From contig NZ_BAAAWU010000001.1 of NCBI RefSeq assembly GCF_039535235.1, positions 7,319,001 to 7,383,000 of the forward strand: a DNA stretch of 64,000 nt, given 5' to 3'. Positions 33,961 through 41,982 of the stretch are shown here, piece by piece. Source of the stretch: Streptomyces roseoviridis. GTDB taxonomy: Bacteria > Actinomycetota > Actinomycetes > Streptomycetales > Streptomycetaceae. Within the stretch, counting starts at the first letter, position 1, and each line of letters begins with the position of its first letter. The translations under genes and the position numbers were made by a program. The notes under the pieces were generated by a model that had not been told where the DNA came from, made no database searches, and saw only the letters and a program-made list of their open reading frames with translations.

Positions 33961-35412
33961 ATGGCCGACCACCTGGCCTTCGCCGCCTTGCAGCCGAACG
34001 ATCCGACCCGTCTGGGACCGTACCGGCTGCTGGGCCGGCTCGGCAGCGGGGGCATGGGGACGGTCTTCGCGGCCGAGAGCCAGGAAGCGCGACGGGTCGC
34101 GATCAAGGTGATCAACGCCCACCTGGCCGGCGACGAACGGTTCGCCCGCGAGTTCAAGCGCGAGGTGACGGCCGCGCGCCGGGTCCGTCCCTTCTGCACG
34201 GCACCGGTCCTCGACGCGCAGCTGGACGAGCATCCGCTGTACATCGTCACCGAGTACGTCGACGGCCCGACCCTGCAGGACCTGGTCACCCGGACCGGGC
34301 CGCTTCAGGGCGGCGCGCTCGAGCAGCTGGCGGTCGGCACGGCCGCGGCCCTCACCGCGATCCACGCCGCCCACGTCGTCCACCGGGACCTCAAGCCGGC
34401 CAACGTGCTGCTGTCCGCGGTGGGGCCCAGGGTGATCGACTTCGGGATCGCCCGGGCCCTGGACGGCCCCGAGGCGTCCGTGCAGCCGACGCACCTGTCC
34501 GGTACGCCCGGCTACATCGCCCCGGAGGTCCTGCGCGGGGGACCGGTGACACCGGCCGCCGACCTCTTCGCCTGGGGCTGTGTCATGGCATACGCGGCAT
34601 CGGGCGCGCTGCCGTTCCGAGGGGAGGACGTCTTCGTGGTGCACCATCGGGTGCTGACCGATCCGCCGGAACTGTCCGGCCTCACCCCCACGCTGCGCCC
34701 GCTGGTGGAACAGGCGCTGGACAAGGATCCCGGCCGACGCGGATCCGCTTCCGCACTCCTGGCGACGCTGGTCGGCGACGACCGCGCCGACGCCGAGCGG
34801 GCCACCGCACTGGTGGAGCGGTCCTGGCCGGCCCCGACGCTGCCGGCGATCGCTCCCGAGCGCCCCGCGCCCGCCGGGGCGCCGGAGCGCGAGGGTCAGG
34901 CCCGCAGCACGGGCCGACGCCGCGCGGTGGCGGCGGCCGGCGCGGTGGCCATCGGCGCGGCGGTCCTGGTCGGAGCGCTGATGTGGCCCGAGGGCGACGG
35001 GGGCAAGGAGCCCGCTGACGACGCCAAGGTCCGCAGCGGCCCTGTCACCCTGCACAGCCCGTTGTCCTTCGAACTCGACACGGTGCCGCCGACGGGCGCC
35101 CAGCGGTGGATCGACACCCGGGACCTCACGGACGACCTGCGCGTCCAGAACCACCAGGGAGGCGCCCCGGACATCCGGGCGATGAAGCCGGACGTCCTGG
35201 CCCGCTGGGAGGCCGACCAGCCCCCCACCGAGCAACAGTGCGCCGACGCCCTCACCCGCGCCCCCTTCACCACGGCCGAGAGCGTCAAGCGAGGCGACCG
35301 TTTCTGCCTGCAGACCAGCGACGGCCGCACGGCCTACGTCCGCCTCGTCAGCCTGCCCCTGGGCCAGGGCGAGACCCGTCTGGAGGCGACGGTCTGGGAG
35401 CTGCCGGAGTAG
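33961..35412 (+). CDS. Membrane Ser/Thr protein kinase (PknB-like) with extracytoplasmic domain
   Basis: 483 aa; GAGGGGG lies before the ATG. The kinase domain (about 20-275) is complete: glycine loop GRLGSGGMGTVF, Lys49 in VAIKVI, catalytic HRDLKPANVL (Asp143), metal-binding IDFGIA (Asp160), and GTPGYIAPEVL at 181-191. A Pro/Ala juxtamembrane segment leads to one membrane helix at about 321-342. The outer domain of about 140 residues has two Cys (EQQCADAL and RFCLQTSD) that may form a disulfide and could sense a ligand. There are no PASTA repeats, so it is not a cell-wall-type PknB. Likely autophosphorylates; substrates unknown. Confidence 0.92.
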   Translation: MADHLAFAALQPNDPTRLGPYRLLGRLGSGGMGTVFAAESQEARRVAIKVINAHLAGDERFAREFKREVTAARRVRPFCTAPVLDAQLDEHPLYIVTEYVDGPTLQDLVTRTGPLQGGALEQLAVGTAAALTAIHAAHVVHRDLKPANVLLSAVGPRVIDFGIARALDGPEASVQPTHLSGTPGYIAPEVLRGGPVTPAADLFAWGCVMAYAASGALPFRGEDVFVVHHRVLTDPPELSGLTPTLRPLVEQALDKDPGRRGSASALLATLVGDDRADAERATALVERSWPAPTLPAIAPERPAPAGAPEREGQARSTGRRRAVAAAGAVAIGAAVLVGALMWPEGDGGKEPADDAKVRSGPVTLHSPLSFELDTVPPTGAQRWIDTRDLTDDLRVQNHQGGAPDIRAMKPDVLARWEADQPPTEQQCADALTRAPFTTAESVKRGDRFCLQTSDGRTAYVRLVSLPLGQGETRLEATVWELPE

Positions 35413-35555
35413 GGCCACCGGGGGGCGGGAACTGCCGCTCCGGCTGCGGGGCCACGTGTGCCGCGTGAAACCGCTGAAGAGGAGCATGTACGGACGCGCA
35501 GCATCCCCCTGCTGCGGGCGCGTGTTCTCGCGCGAGCGCGAGCGCGAGCCCGGGC

Positions 35556-36080
35556 TCAGGAGCGGACCGGCCCTGCCGCCTTGCCCGCCCTGCGGATCGG
35601 TGGCCCAAGAACCTCGTCGACTTCCGTGGCCGCGACGTCGAGAAGCTCCTCACCGAACAAGCAGAGAGACTCCTCCCAAGGGTGGCCGAAACTCCCGAAG
35701 CGGAAGTCCTCCGCAAGGAAGACGAAGTAGTCCCCGTCGGGACACGGGCTCAGCGGCCAAGGCGGTTGCCCAGGTCCGTCGACCTCCTGCGGTGCGAAGC
35801 GGTACGACGTGTGCTGCCAGTCGAGGGCGAACAAAGTGCCCGACGGGCCGACGGAGGAAGCCAGCCCCTGCTTGACGACCGCGACCAGGTGGTCCAGGCG
35901 CTCGTCACTCGGATCATCGTCAAGCGCAGCGAGGCTCCAGGTCACCGACGCGACGGGCTCCTTGATGGCCGGCCACTCGATTGGGTTCGTACTCGGACGG
36001 AAGCCGAAATCCTCGTAGAAGCGGTCCCATACCCGCCGGTACTCGGCATCCGGCAGTACGACCACGGGATCTCCGATCAT
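35556..36080 (-). CDS. DUF2716 family protein
   Basis: 174 aa. The sequence YRRVWDRFYEDFGFRPSTNP followed by WPAIKEPVASVTWSL and, near the C-terminus, DGDYFVFLAEDFRFGSFGHP with SLCLFGEELL matches the DUF2716 pattern as I remember it. It is soluble with no signal peptide. ATG 36080 lies 6 nt after TAGGAT on the minus strand. The C-terminal tail is poorly conserved-looking and basic. The gap before it (35413-35555) holds a GCGCGAGCGCGAG run. No function is known for the family. Confidence 0.75.
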   Translation of the reverse strand: MIGDPVVVLPDAEYRRVWDRFYEDFGFRPSTNPIEWPAIKEPVASVTWSLAALDDDPSDERLDHLVAVVKQGLASSVGPSGTLFALDWQHTSYRFAPQEVDGPGQPPWPLSPCPDGDYFVFLAEDFRFGSFGHPWEESLCLFGEELLDVAATEVDEVLGPPIRRAGKAAGPVRS

Positions 36081-36086
36081 GCCGCG

Positions 36087-36092
36087 ATCCTA
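36087..36092 (-). promoter_or_regulatory. -10 element TAGGAT, leaderless start
   Basis: On the minus strand TAGGAT is followed by 6 nt and then the ATG at 36080. The 237-nt stretch from here to the next gene at 36330 shows no other feature. Confidence 0.5.
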
Positions 36093-36329
36093 CCGATCCG
36101 CCCCGTGACCGCAGAAAGATCGTTCACGGAAGTGCGGACAGACAGAACCGTCGGATCGGCCGACTCCTGCTCGGCGGTACCCCGGACCTGCTCCATGGAT
36201 CCCCCGACTTCTGGTAGCAGGCGGGCCGGCTCGGCCGCCGACCGCGGCTGAAGGCGGCTTGCGCGAGAGCCCGCGTGCACGTGAGCCCTCGTGCCGGAAG
36301 TGAGACCGACCGGAGGGATGAGGCGGGGC

Positions 36330-37262
36330 TCAGGTAAGGGGCCAGCCCCGCCCGGTGGTCACTTCGCGTGCGATGCGGTGCCACCGCACCTCCCCGCCGG
36401 GCAGGGGCCAGGCCCAGGTCGGCTGTTGCGTGGTGTTCAGGTCGTGCAGGAGGCGGACGAGCTGTGGGCCGGCGGTGGCGGCGCCGTCCGGGACGGTGGG
36501 GCCGCGGACGGCGCGGAGTTCGGCGAAGCGGGTCAGCTCGGACTCGTAGAAGCCCACCGCTGAGTCGATGCGCGCGGCCAGGTCGTCGCGCGGCACCGTG
36601 CGGTGCAACTGCAGCAGCGGAGGCTCAACGGATTCGGCGATGGCCGCGGCGAGCCGCGCGTGACCGTCCAGGACCAGGTGGCAGTCCAGGCCGCTGACCC
36701 ACCACAACAGAACGGGTGGGAGCGTCCCTTCGCGGGCCTGCTTGCGGTACGCCTTGACCCGGCCGTCGTCGGGAGCGGGCATCGGTCGCAGCGGAAGGAC
36801 CTCCCACGAACCGGAATGCACGTACCAGTCGATGTATCCGTCCGGATGGCCGTCGACGAGCATCGAGCTCCAGTACTCGGCATGCGAAGCGTCCGGCCGG
36901 CGCCAGCGCAGGAGCGGACTCTCGTGCGAGAGCAGCCACCGGCCCTCGTGCAACGGGCTGTCCGGCGAGTCGATGAGGTGCTGAGCGAAGCGGTGAGCCC
37001 ACCGTTGCGGGCTGCCCGCCAGCGCGCGCGCCGCATCGGCACGCAGCGGCGGGACGCAGGAGCGGTACTCCTCGGTGCGCCAGAAGTCCACGCCTTGGAG
37101 GTGCTCGTCGACAACGGCGAGCAGCACGGGCCGCGACGACCGGGACACCAGCAGTCGCGGCCCGGCACTGAACACGCACAGCCCCGGCCGAGGGAGGTCC
37201 TGCACGTCCAGGGACAGGCCGATCCACGTTCCGTCGTCCCGCCTGACATCACTGCGCTGCAT
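36330..37262 (-). CDS. Hypothetical protein with ParB/Srx-like domain
   Basis: 310 aa from ATG 37262, which lies 6 nt after TACGCT on the minus strand; upstream in-frame starts at 37307 and 37313 lack support. The N-terminal 160 residues are unassigned and rich in Trp and Arg. Residues 168-210 (RVKAYRKQAREGTLPPVLLW, then LDCHLVLDGHARLAAAI) resemble the ParB N-terminal / sulfiredoxin-like fold, where a DGHxRLxA motif binds nucleotide. The C-terminal 100 residues look helical. It may be a nucleotide-dependent enzyme or nuclease-like protein; no partner gene helps. The EamA transporter gene lies just upstream on the same strand. Confidence 0.65.
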   Translation of the reverse strand: MQRSDVRRDDGTWIGLSLDVQDLPRPGLCVFSAGPRLLVSRSSRPVLLAVVDEHLQGVDFWRTEEYRSCVPPLRADAARALAGSPQRWAHRFAQHLIDSPDSPLHEGRWLLSHESPLLRWRRPDASHAEYWSSMLVDGHPDGYIDWYVHSGSWEVLPLRPMPAPDDGRVKAYRKQAREGTLPPVLLWWVSGLDCHLVLDGHARLAAAIAESVEPPLLQLHRTVPRDDLAARIDSAVGFYESELTRFAELRAVRGPTVPDGAATAGPQLVRLLHDLNTTQQPTWAWPLPGGEVRWHRIAREVTTGRGWPLT

Positions 37263-37268
37263 GTCGAG

Positions 37269-37274
37269 AGCGTA
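37269..37274 (-). promoter_or_regulatory. -10 element TACGCT, leaderless start
   Basis: On the minus strand TACGCT, then 6 nt, then ATG 37262; this selects the start of the ParB-like gene. Confidence 0.45.
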
Positions 37275-37334
37275 GACGGCTGCTACCGGGACGCCGTGGC
37301 CGGCCATCGTCATCGGTCCGGCGACGACGCTCGA

Positions 37335-38264
37335 CTACCCGACCCGCGCGGGCTCCCGGTCACGTGCGGGGTCCGGGTTGCTGCCGGGCTCCGCGCCGTG
37401 GCTTTCCGGGGCGCCGAACCACGCCACCGCCACCGCGCCCGCGACCGCCAGTACGAAGCCGAGGACGGCCAGCCACGCGAAGCCCGGGCGGGAGGCGTCC
37501 CCCAGCCACCACACGCCGATCATGCCCGGCAGCACGGTCTCGCCGACCACGAGGGCCGCCGTCGCACCGTTCACCGAGCCGATCTGCAGCGCGACCGTGT
37601 GCAGGTACATACCGCCGACGCCGGCCACCAGGATCGCGTACAGCGCCGGGTCCGTCAGGAGCGCGCCCAGGTCGAAGGGGTCGATCCCGTTCAGGATCCG
37701 CACTCCGACCCCGAGCGCACCGAAGCCGAGGCCGGACAGGAGGCCCGCCAGGATCGCCGCCCGGGCGCCGAGCACGCGTACGAGGACCGTGCCCCCGACC
37801 ATCAGCAGCAGCGACACCGCGAGCAGCCACCAGTGCGTGGCGATCGGGGTGTTCCCGCTGCCTTCCGGGCCTGCCGCGCTCGCCAGGAGCACCAGGGCCG
37901 AACAGACCACACCGATGGAGGTCCACTCCGCGCGGGTCAGCCGGATGCCCAGCAGTCGCACGCTGAGGACGGCCGTGATGACCAGGTTGGCGCTGATGAC
38001 GGTCTGGGAGAGGAACAGCGGGAGCATGCGGGCGGCGAGCGCCCCGAGGCCGAAGCCGACGAAGTCCAGGATCGTCCCCACGATGAACTCCCACGTCATC
38101 GCGGCCTTCGCGGTCGACGACAGGCTCGGCCCGCCGTGCTGGGTGGTCTGCCCCGCCGCGGCCGCCTCCCGCCGGGCGGACTTGCGGGATCCGACGGCCT
38201 GGAGGACGGATCCCGTGCCGTAACAGATCGAGGCGGCGACGGCGGTCAGCAGTCCTATGAGCAC
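37335..38264 (-). CDS. EamA/DMT-type transporter
   Basis: 309 aa with about nine to ten hydrophobic helices spread over the whole length, starting LIGLLTAVAASICYGTGSVL and ending VLGFVLAVAGAVAVAWFG. The two-half layout and motifs such as LSQTVISANLVITAVLSVRL and GGMYLHTVALQIGSVNGA are typical of drug/metabolite transporters of the EamA type, here close to the Streptomyces group without a clear second EamA box. It sits in the cytoplasmic membrane; the substrate is unknown. The C-terminal tail is Pro/Asp-rich. It diverges from the DUF305 gene across a 298-nt gap with no other feature I can support. Confidence 0.85.
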   Translation of the reverse strand: MLIGLLTAVAASICYGTGSVLQAVGSRKSARREAAAAGQTTQHGGPSLSSTAKAAMTWEFIVGTILDFVGFGLGALAARMLPLFLSQTVISANLVITAVLSVRLLGIRLTRAEWTSIGVVCSALVLLASAAGPEGSGNTPIATHWWLLAVSLLLMVGGTVLVRVLGARAAILAGLLSGLGFGALGVGVRILNGIDPFDLGALLTDPALYAILVAGVGGMYLHTVALQIGSVNGATAALVVGETVLPGMIGVWWLGDASRPGFAWLAVLGFVLAVAGAVAVAWFGAPESHGAEPGSNPDPARDREPARVG

Positions 38265-38562
38265 AAGCAGGTCCCTTCACACGGTCGGGGCCGGTCGGCC
38301 CCGTTCGTTCTCCGCTTGCCAGACGTAGGATCGGGCGCCCGCGTTGCCTCCGAGCTCCCGCCTTCGTGTTCCGCCGCGCCGCGGGCGGGCGGCGGCCCGC
38401 GCGGCAGGGGGTGTGCGGCGCTCCCGGCTGACCCGGTCGGAGGCCGCCGTACGGGGGAGGCGGTGCAGTGATCGAGTGGCGCCGGGGCGGCGGGGTTTCC
38501 GCGAGGCCGGGGGCGGCCACACGTTACTGACGCCACCCGCAGCCGTCCTCTCGGAGGAAGCC

Positions 38563-39243
38563 TTGACGAAGAACCCCATGCGGCGCGGCGGCGCCGTCGC
38601 AGCGGTCGCCACCGTGCTGTCCCTCGCCCTCGCGCCGGCCTCGTTCGCCACCGGAGGTCCGGTTCCCGAGCGGTCCGTGAGCACGACGTCCCAGGACGCG
38701 CAGCCGCTGCCGACGTCCCCGGCGGCGTACGAGCTGGGAGAGGAGCTCGCCGGGCTGTCGGGCAAGCAGCTCGAAGTGAGCTTCCTGGCCGCGGTCATCC
38801 CGCACCACCGGGGCGCCGTCGAGATGGCGAAGCTGGAACGGGAACGCGGCACCGACTCCGGCGTCCGCCACCGCGCCGAGAACATCATCAGCGGCCAGCA
38901 GCACCAGCTCGACCGGTACACCCACTGGCTGCGCGACTGGTACGGCCTCACACCGCAGCAGGCCAGGGACCAGGCACCGGCCGAAGTCCGCGAAGAGATG
39001 GCCGAGCTGGACAAGGAGAGGCGCCACCGCCTCGACGAGCTGCGCGGGACGCCCGCCGGCAAGCACTTCGACACGGCGTTCGTGAAGCGCATGATCCCCC
39101 ACCACTCCGCGGGCATCGCCCTCTCGCTCGAAGCCCAGTCCCGCGCCGTCCACCATCGGCTCCGCGAGGCCGCCTCGACCGGCATCACGGTCCAGCAGAC
39201 CGAGATCGAGGACTTCCGCGACTGGCTCGGCCGCCACCGGTAG
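38563..39243 (+). CDS. DUF305 family exported protein
   Basis: 226 aa from TTG 38563: GGAGG at 38553-38557 is 5 nt away, whereas ATG 38578 is 20 nt away. A signal peptide runs to about residue 30 (AVATVLSLALAPASFATG). Two DUF305 halves follow, each with the Pro-His-His metal-type motif: VIPHHRGAVEMAKLE and MIPHHSAGIALSLEA. The domain is a ferritin-like helical bundle with possible copper binding. It acts outside the membrane. A very strong hairpin terminator follows. Confidence 0.85.
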   Translation: MTKNPMRRGGAVAAVATVLSLALAPASFATGGPVPERSVSTTSQDAQPLPTSPAAYELGEELAGLSGKQLEVSFLAAVIPHHRGAVEMAKLERERGTDSGVRHRAENIISGQQHQLDRYTHWLRDWYGLTPQQARDQAPAEVREEMAELDKERRHRLDELRGTPAGKHFDTAFVKRMIPHHSAGIALSLEAQSRAVHHRLREAASTGITVQQTEIEDFRDWLGRHR

Positions 39244-39280
39244 GAACGCGCCGTCCCGGCGCCGTCCCGGGGTCGTCCAC

Positions 39281-39330
39281 GCCCTCCCTCCCCGCTCCCC
39301 GGGCCCGCCCGGGGAGCGGGGAGGGAGGGC
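39281..39330 (+). terminator. 23-bp perfect hairpin terminator
   Basis: Arms 39281-39303 and 39308-39330 are exact reverse complements with a 4-nt loop, 37 nt after the DUF305 stop codon. One of the strongest hairpins in the window. Confidence 0.92.
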
Positions 39331-39528
39331 CGGAGCATGTGCTGCTCTCGTACGCCAGAAGGTGACCTGTCCGCGGGCCCCGCGGGCAGCACGGCGGGCG
39401 GGCATCGCGGCCGAGGAAGCACCCCCGTGACGGGACGGCGAAAACACGTACGTTTCCCCGCGCGGGATCGAGACAGGAGGAGAACGGGGCTGTCACCGGT
39501 TCCTCAGAGCCGACAGGGAGGTGAGCAC

Positions 39529-39747
39529 GTGATCGGAAGGATGTCCGACACAGTGCTGGACGGGGCGTACGAGGCGCTGCGGTTGTACCGACACGGCGCG
39601 TTCTCCGTGGTCTGCCCGACATGTCACGTGCCCGCGGGGGAGTTGTGCCTCACGCGGCGCAGCGTTCACGCGGGACGGCGCCGCGCACACCGGGAAAGCA
39701 CACAGGGCCACACGCTCCTACCGCTGCTCGCGGGTCGCCCGCGATGA
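39529..39747 (+). CDS. Small phage-type zinc-binding protein, 72 aa
   Basis: GTG 39529 is favoured by GGGAGG at 39516-39521 (7 nt spacing); ATG 39541 is the alternative but GGAAGG touches it directly. The core CPTCHVPAGELCLTRRSVHA with a following RRAH places three Cys and two His in the order of the small zinc-binding domain found in actinophage and Streptomyces proteins with consensus CP.C....G..C....G..H..R. It probably binds nucleic acid or another protein. It is short but has typical codon use. Confidence 0.65.
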   Translation: MIGRMSDTVLDGAYEALRLYRHGAFSVVCPTCHVPAGELCLTRRSVHAGRRRAHRESTQGHTLLPLLAGRPR

Positions 39748-39869
39748 CCCCCTCCGTCGCCGAGGACCGGCAGGGACGCTGAGGCCCGGGCGGCCCCTCA
39801 CCGACGCCGCCCGCCGCCCCCCGCCGCAAGCCGCCGCCAGCACCTGCGTGCCCTGTCAGTGACGGGCGG

Positions 39870-39875
39870 TAGCCT
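39870..39875 (+). promoter_or_regulatory. -10 element TAGCCT, leaderless start
   Basis: TAGCCT, then 6 nt, then ATG 39882. Confidence 0.5.
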
Positions 39876-39881
39876 GCGGGC

Positions 39882-40187
39882 ATGTCGGTCAACATCAACC
39901 TCCACTTCACCGTCTCGCAGCTCGCGGACGCGGCACAGGCCGAGTCGGTCTCCGCATCGATCGGCGAGCTGCTGCGCGACGAGGGCATCGAGGACCAGAT
40001 CAGTTACGGCACGGCCTGTGACGACGGTGTCCACTACGTGTCGGGCGAGACGCAGTTCCCGCTCAGCATCACCCGCTTCGGCCACTGGCAGCCGGAGTTC
40101 GAGAGCGCGTTCGCGTTCGCCGTCTCCGAGATCGCCCCGGCGGCGAAGGGCGTCATCGAGTGGGGCTACCCCGACGAGGAACGCTGA
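39882..40187 (+). CDS. Hypothetical protein, 101 aa
   Basis: Compact soluble protein of mixed strand-helix type: VNINLHFTVSQLADAAQAES, a helix SASIGELLRDEGIEDQ, a strand HYVSGETQFPLSI and a C-terminal helix FAFAVSEIAPAAKGV with WGYPDEER. It could be a small ferredoxin-like fold. I do not recognise a family. The start is set by a -10 element 6 nt upstream. A bidirectional hairpin follows. Confidence 0.65.
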   Translation: MSVNINLHFTVSQLADAAQAESVSASIGELLRDEGIEDQISYGTACDDGVHYVSGETQFPLSITRFGHWQPEFESAFAFAVSEIAPAAKGVIEWGYPDEER

Positions 40188-40220
40188 GCGAATCTGCGGA
40201 GGGGGAACCGAGACCGCGAG

Positions 40221-40257
40221 CCGGAAGCCGCCCCCCGAGTACGAGGGCGGCTTCCGG
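40221..40257. terminator. Bidirectional hairpin between convergent genes
   Basis: Perfect 13-bp stem (40221-40233 / 40245-40257) with an 11-nt loop, located between the 101-aa gene and the convergent gene ending at 40305. Confidence 0.85.
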
Positions 40258-40304
40258 GGCCATGCCGTGCCCGACATCCTTGACGGCTGTGTCGAGAGGC
40301 GTGG

Positions 40305-40613
40305 TCAGTGCTTCGCGGGCGCTGCCTCGTTCCACCCCTGGAACTCGCCGTTCACGTGCAGCACACCGCTGAGACCGAGCTGATCGCCGCGGTAAGGCTC
40401 GCTCGGGGCATAACAGCCGCGCGTCATGCCTGCCTCCAGGGTGAACGTCCCGCATGTCGCCTGGGTACCCCAGTCGCCGTAGATGTAGCCGCTGATCACC
40501 GCTGTGCATTTCGGTCGGCCGCAGGGCGGCGTTGCCCCCCCGGCCGTCTCGCAGGCCCCGCGCCGGCGGCGGCCGGCGTGCGGGACGCGGCGGCCGCCGG
40601 TAGCGTCGCGCAC
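40305..40613 (-). CDS. Small protein, possibly a truncated secreted protein
   Basis: GTG 40613 is 6 nt after the stop of the C39-like gene, so the two may be co-translated. The first 35 residues are Arg/Gly-rich with poor codon character. The last 67 residues look like a compact extracellular domain with Cys (CTAVISGYIYGDWGTQATCG, then GMTRGCYAPSEPYRGDQL). There is no signal peptide, so either the 5' part was lost or frameshifted, or the true start differs. A terminator lies just downstream, which supports real transcription. Function unknown. Confidence 0.4.
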   Translation of the reverse strand: MRDATGGRRVPHAGRRRRGACETAGGATPPCGRPKCTAVISGYIYGDWGTQATCGTFTLEAGMTRGCYAPSEPYRGDQLGLSGVLHVNGEFQGWNEAAPAKH

Positions 40614-40619
40614 GCTCGG

Positions 40620-41639
40620 TCAGGTGCGGACGATGGCGACGGAGTCGATGCCGTTCCAGGCGAGGTTGGCGTTGTTCAGGAGCAGGGTGTCGACGTCGAT
40701 CGAGTGCTCGGATCCGTCGGCGGGGTCGGTGACCTTGTACGTCGTGGCGTTGACGTTGCCATCGGCGCCCACCGCGCCGCCGTATCCGTGGATGGTCACG
40801 TAGTGGCGCAGCAGCGGCGTGGGGTTCGTGTTCCACGGCAGCTTGCCCGGGACGACGAGAACCATGACGGGCTTGCCCCGGTTCAGCGACGACCGGATGT
40901 GGCCCTTGAGGGCTTCGTAGAGCGGCCCGGTGGCGACGCTGCCGTCCTCGAAGGTGTACTGCCAGTCCGACGACGAAATGTACTGGTTGAGGACTCCGGG
41001 CATCCTGCCCGGCCAGGTCACGCCGCCGAGGCTGGTGTCCGTCCCCAGCTTGTCCGCGAGTTCCGCCTGCGACGGTGCCGAGTAGCCGAGCGTGGCCAAC
41101 GTCGTCTGGACGACGCCGGGGCCGCACCAGTTCCACTCCTGCTGCACCTTGGGCTCCACCCGCATGTCCAGGGCCCGGACCGTGCGCTGCCACTGACCGG
41201 CGATGCCGAAAGTGGCCTCCGCGACGGCGTAGGGGCGGCGCAGGTCGGTGAACGCGGTGTAACACGCCCGGCTGCCGTTGGTGGTCATGGTCGGGCAGGA
41301 GTCGGTGATGTCCGGGCCGCCTCCGCCGAAGGCCAGGCGGATGTTCACCTGGAAGTTCGTGTAGGCGCCCGGGTTGACGAAGGCAACCGTACGCACCTGG
41401 GTGCGGCTGTAGTTGAACTCGAGGCAGACCTGGTACGCCGTGCCGTTGTAGGTCCTGGTCTCGCTGCAGGTCCGGTTCGCCGCCGGCGGGTATTCCTTCC
41501 ACACCGCGGCGTGCGCCGGAACGGGCGCTGCCAGCACGCCGAGAAGAGCCGCGAACGCCACGAGCAGCGCCGCCAGGGGACGTCTCAGACGGGTGCGTGG
41601 GCCCGACGCCTCACTGATCATGAACGCGAATCCAGACAT
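40620..41639 (-). CDS. Secreted C39-like cysteine peptidase
   Basis: 339 aa; GAGAAGG precedes the ATG. The signal peptide ends near residue 44 (VPAHA). Residues 45-160 form a strand-rich pro- or binding domain with two possible disulfides (TCSE/VCLE and SCPT/ACYT). Residues 165-335 are a papain-like C39_2 domain: Cys172 in EWNWCGPGVVQTTLATLG, His279 in LLRHYVTIHGYGG and Asp305 in YKVTDPADG form the likely triad. It probably acts outside the cell. The gene diverges from the LysR regulator; the 343-nt gap holds the LysR promoter and operator-like palindromes. Confidence 0.82.
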   Translation of the reverse strand: MSGFAFMISEASGPRTRLRRPLAALLVAFAALLGVLAAPVPAHAAVWKEYPPAANRTCSETRTYNGTAYQVCLEFNYSRTQVRTVAFVNPGAYTNFQVNIRLAFGGGGPDITDSCPTMTTNGSRACYTAFTDLRRPYAVAEATFGIAGQWQRTVRALDMRVEPKVQQEWNWCGPGVVQTTLATLGYSAPSQAELADKLGTDTSLGGVTWPGRMPGVLNQYISSSDWQYTFEDGSVATGPLYEALKGHIRSSLNRGKPVMVLVVPGKLPWNTNPTPLLRHYVTIHGYGGAVGADGNVNATTYKVTDPADGSEHSIDVDTLLLNNANLAWNGIDSVAIVRT

Positions 41640-41910
41640 GACACCTTCTCACTTCTTGTCGCACGTGCCGTGCTACGGGAACCGGCGCTTGATGGGGAGG
41701 CTGAACGGCCCGACGGCCGTGACCTTCACCGACACCGCTGAAGCGGCCGTGGAGGTCTTCGCGCACCTGCGTCCACCGATGCCCGTACGAGCGCAGCTCG
41801 GCCTCGGAAGAGCCGGATCTGGGCGAGCGGTGGACGAGGGCAGAGCCGCGCCACGGCCGCACTCGGCGCCGGGCCGTCGCATCCGCGCCGGCCCGGGAGC
41901 CAGCCTCCTC

Positions 41911-41916
41911 TAGGCT
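41911..41916 (+). promoter_or_regulatory. -10 element TAGGCT of the LysR gene
   Basis: Good match to TANNNT, placing the transcription start near 41923, about 60 nt before the GTG at 41983. The nested palindrome at 41937-41963 would lie just downstream of the start site. Confidence 0.4.
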
Positions 41917-41936
41917 GGCGAACCGAACAACACCGG

Positions 41937-41963
41937 TTCCCGCATGACAGTCATAAGCGGGAA
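41937..41963. promoter_or_regulatory. Nested palindrome, likely operator in LysR leader
   Basis: TTCCCGC (41937-41943) and GCGGGAA (41957-41963) form an inverted repeat that encloses a second perfect palindrome ATGACAGTCAT (41944-41954). Position between promoter and start codon suggests autoregulation, possibly also acting on the divergent peptidase gene. Confidence 0.5.
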
Positions 41964-41982
41964 TGATCAATCAGGGGATGCA

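Noticed and set aside
33124..35487. Minus-strand frame of 787 codons
   Set aside because: Antisense to the kinase and zinc-ribbon genes, which have clear motifs.
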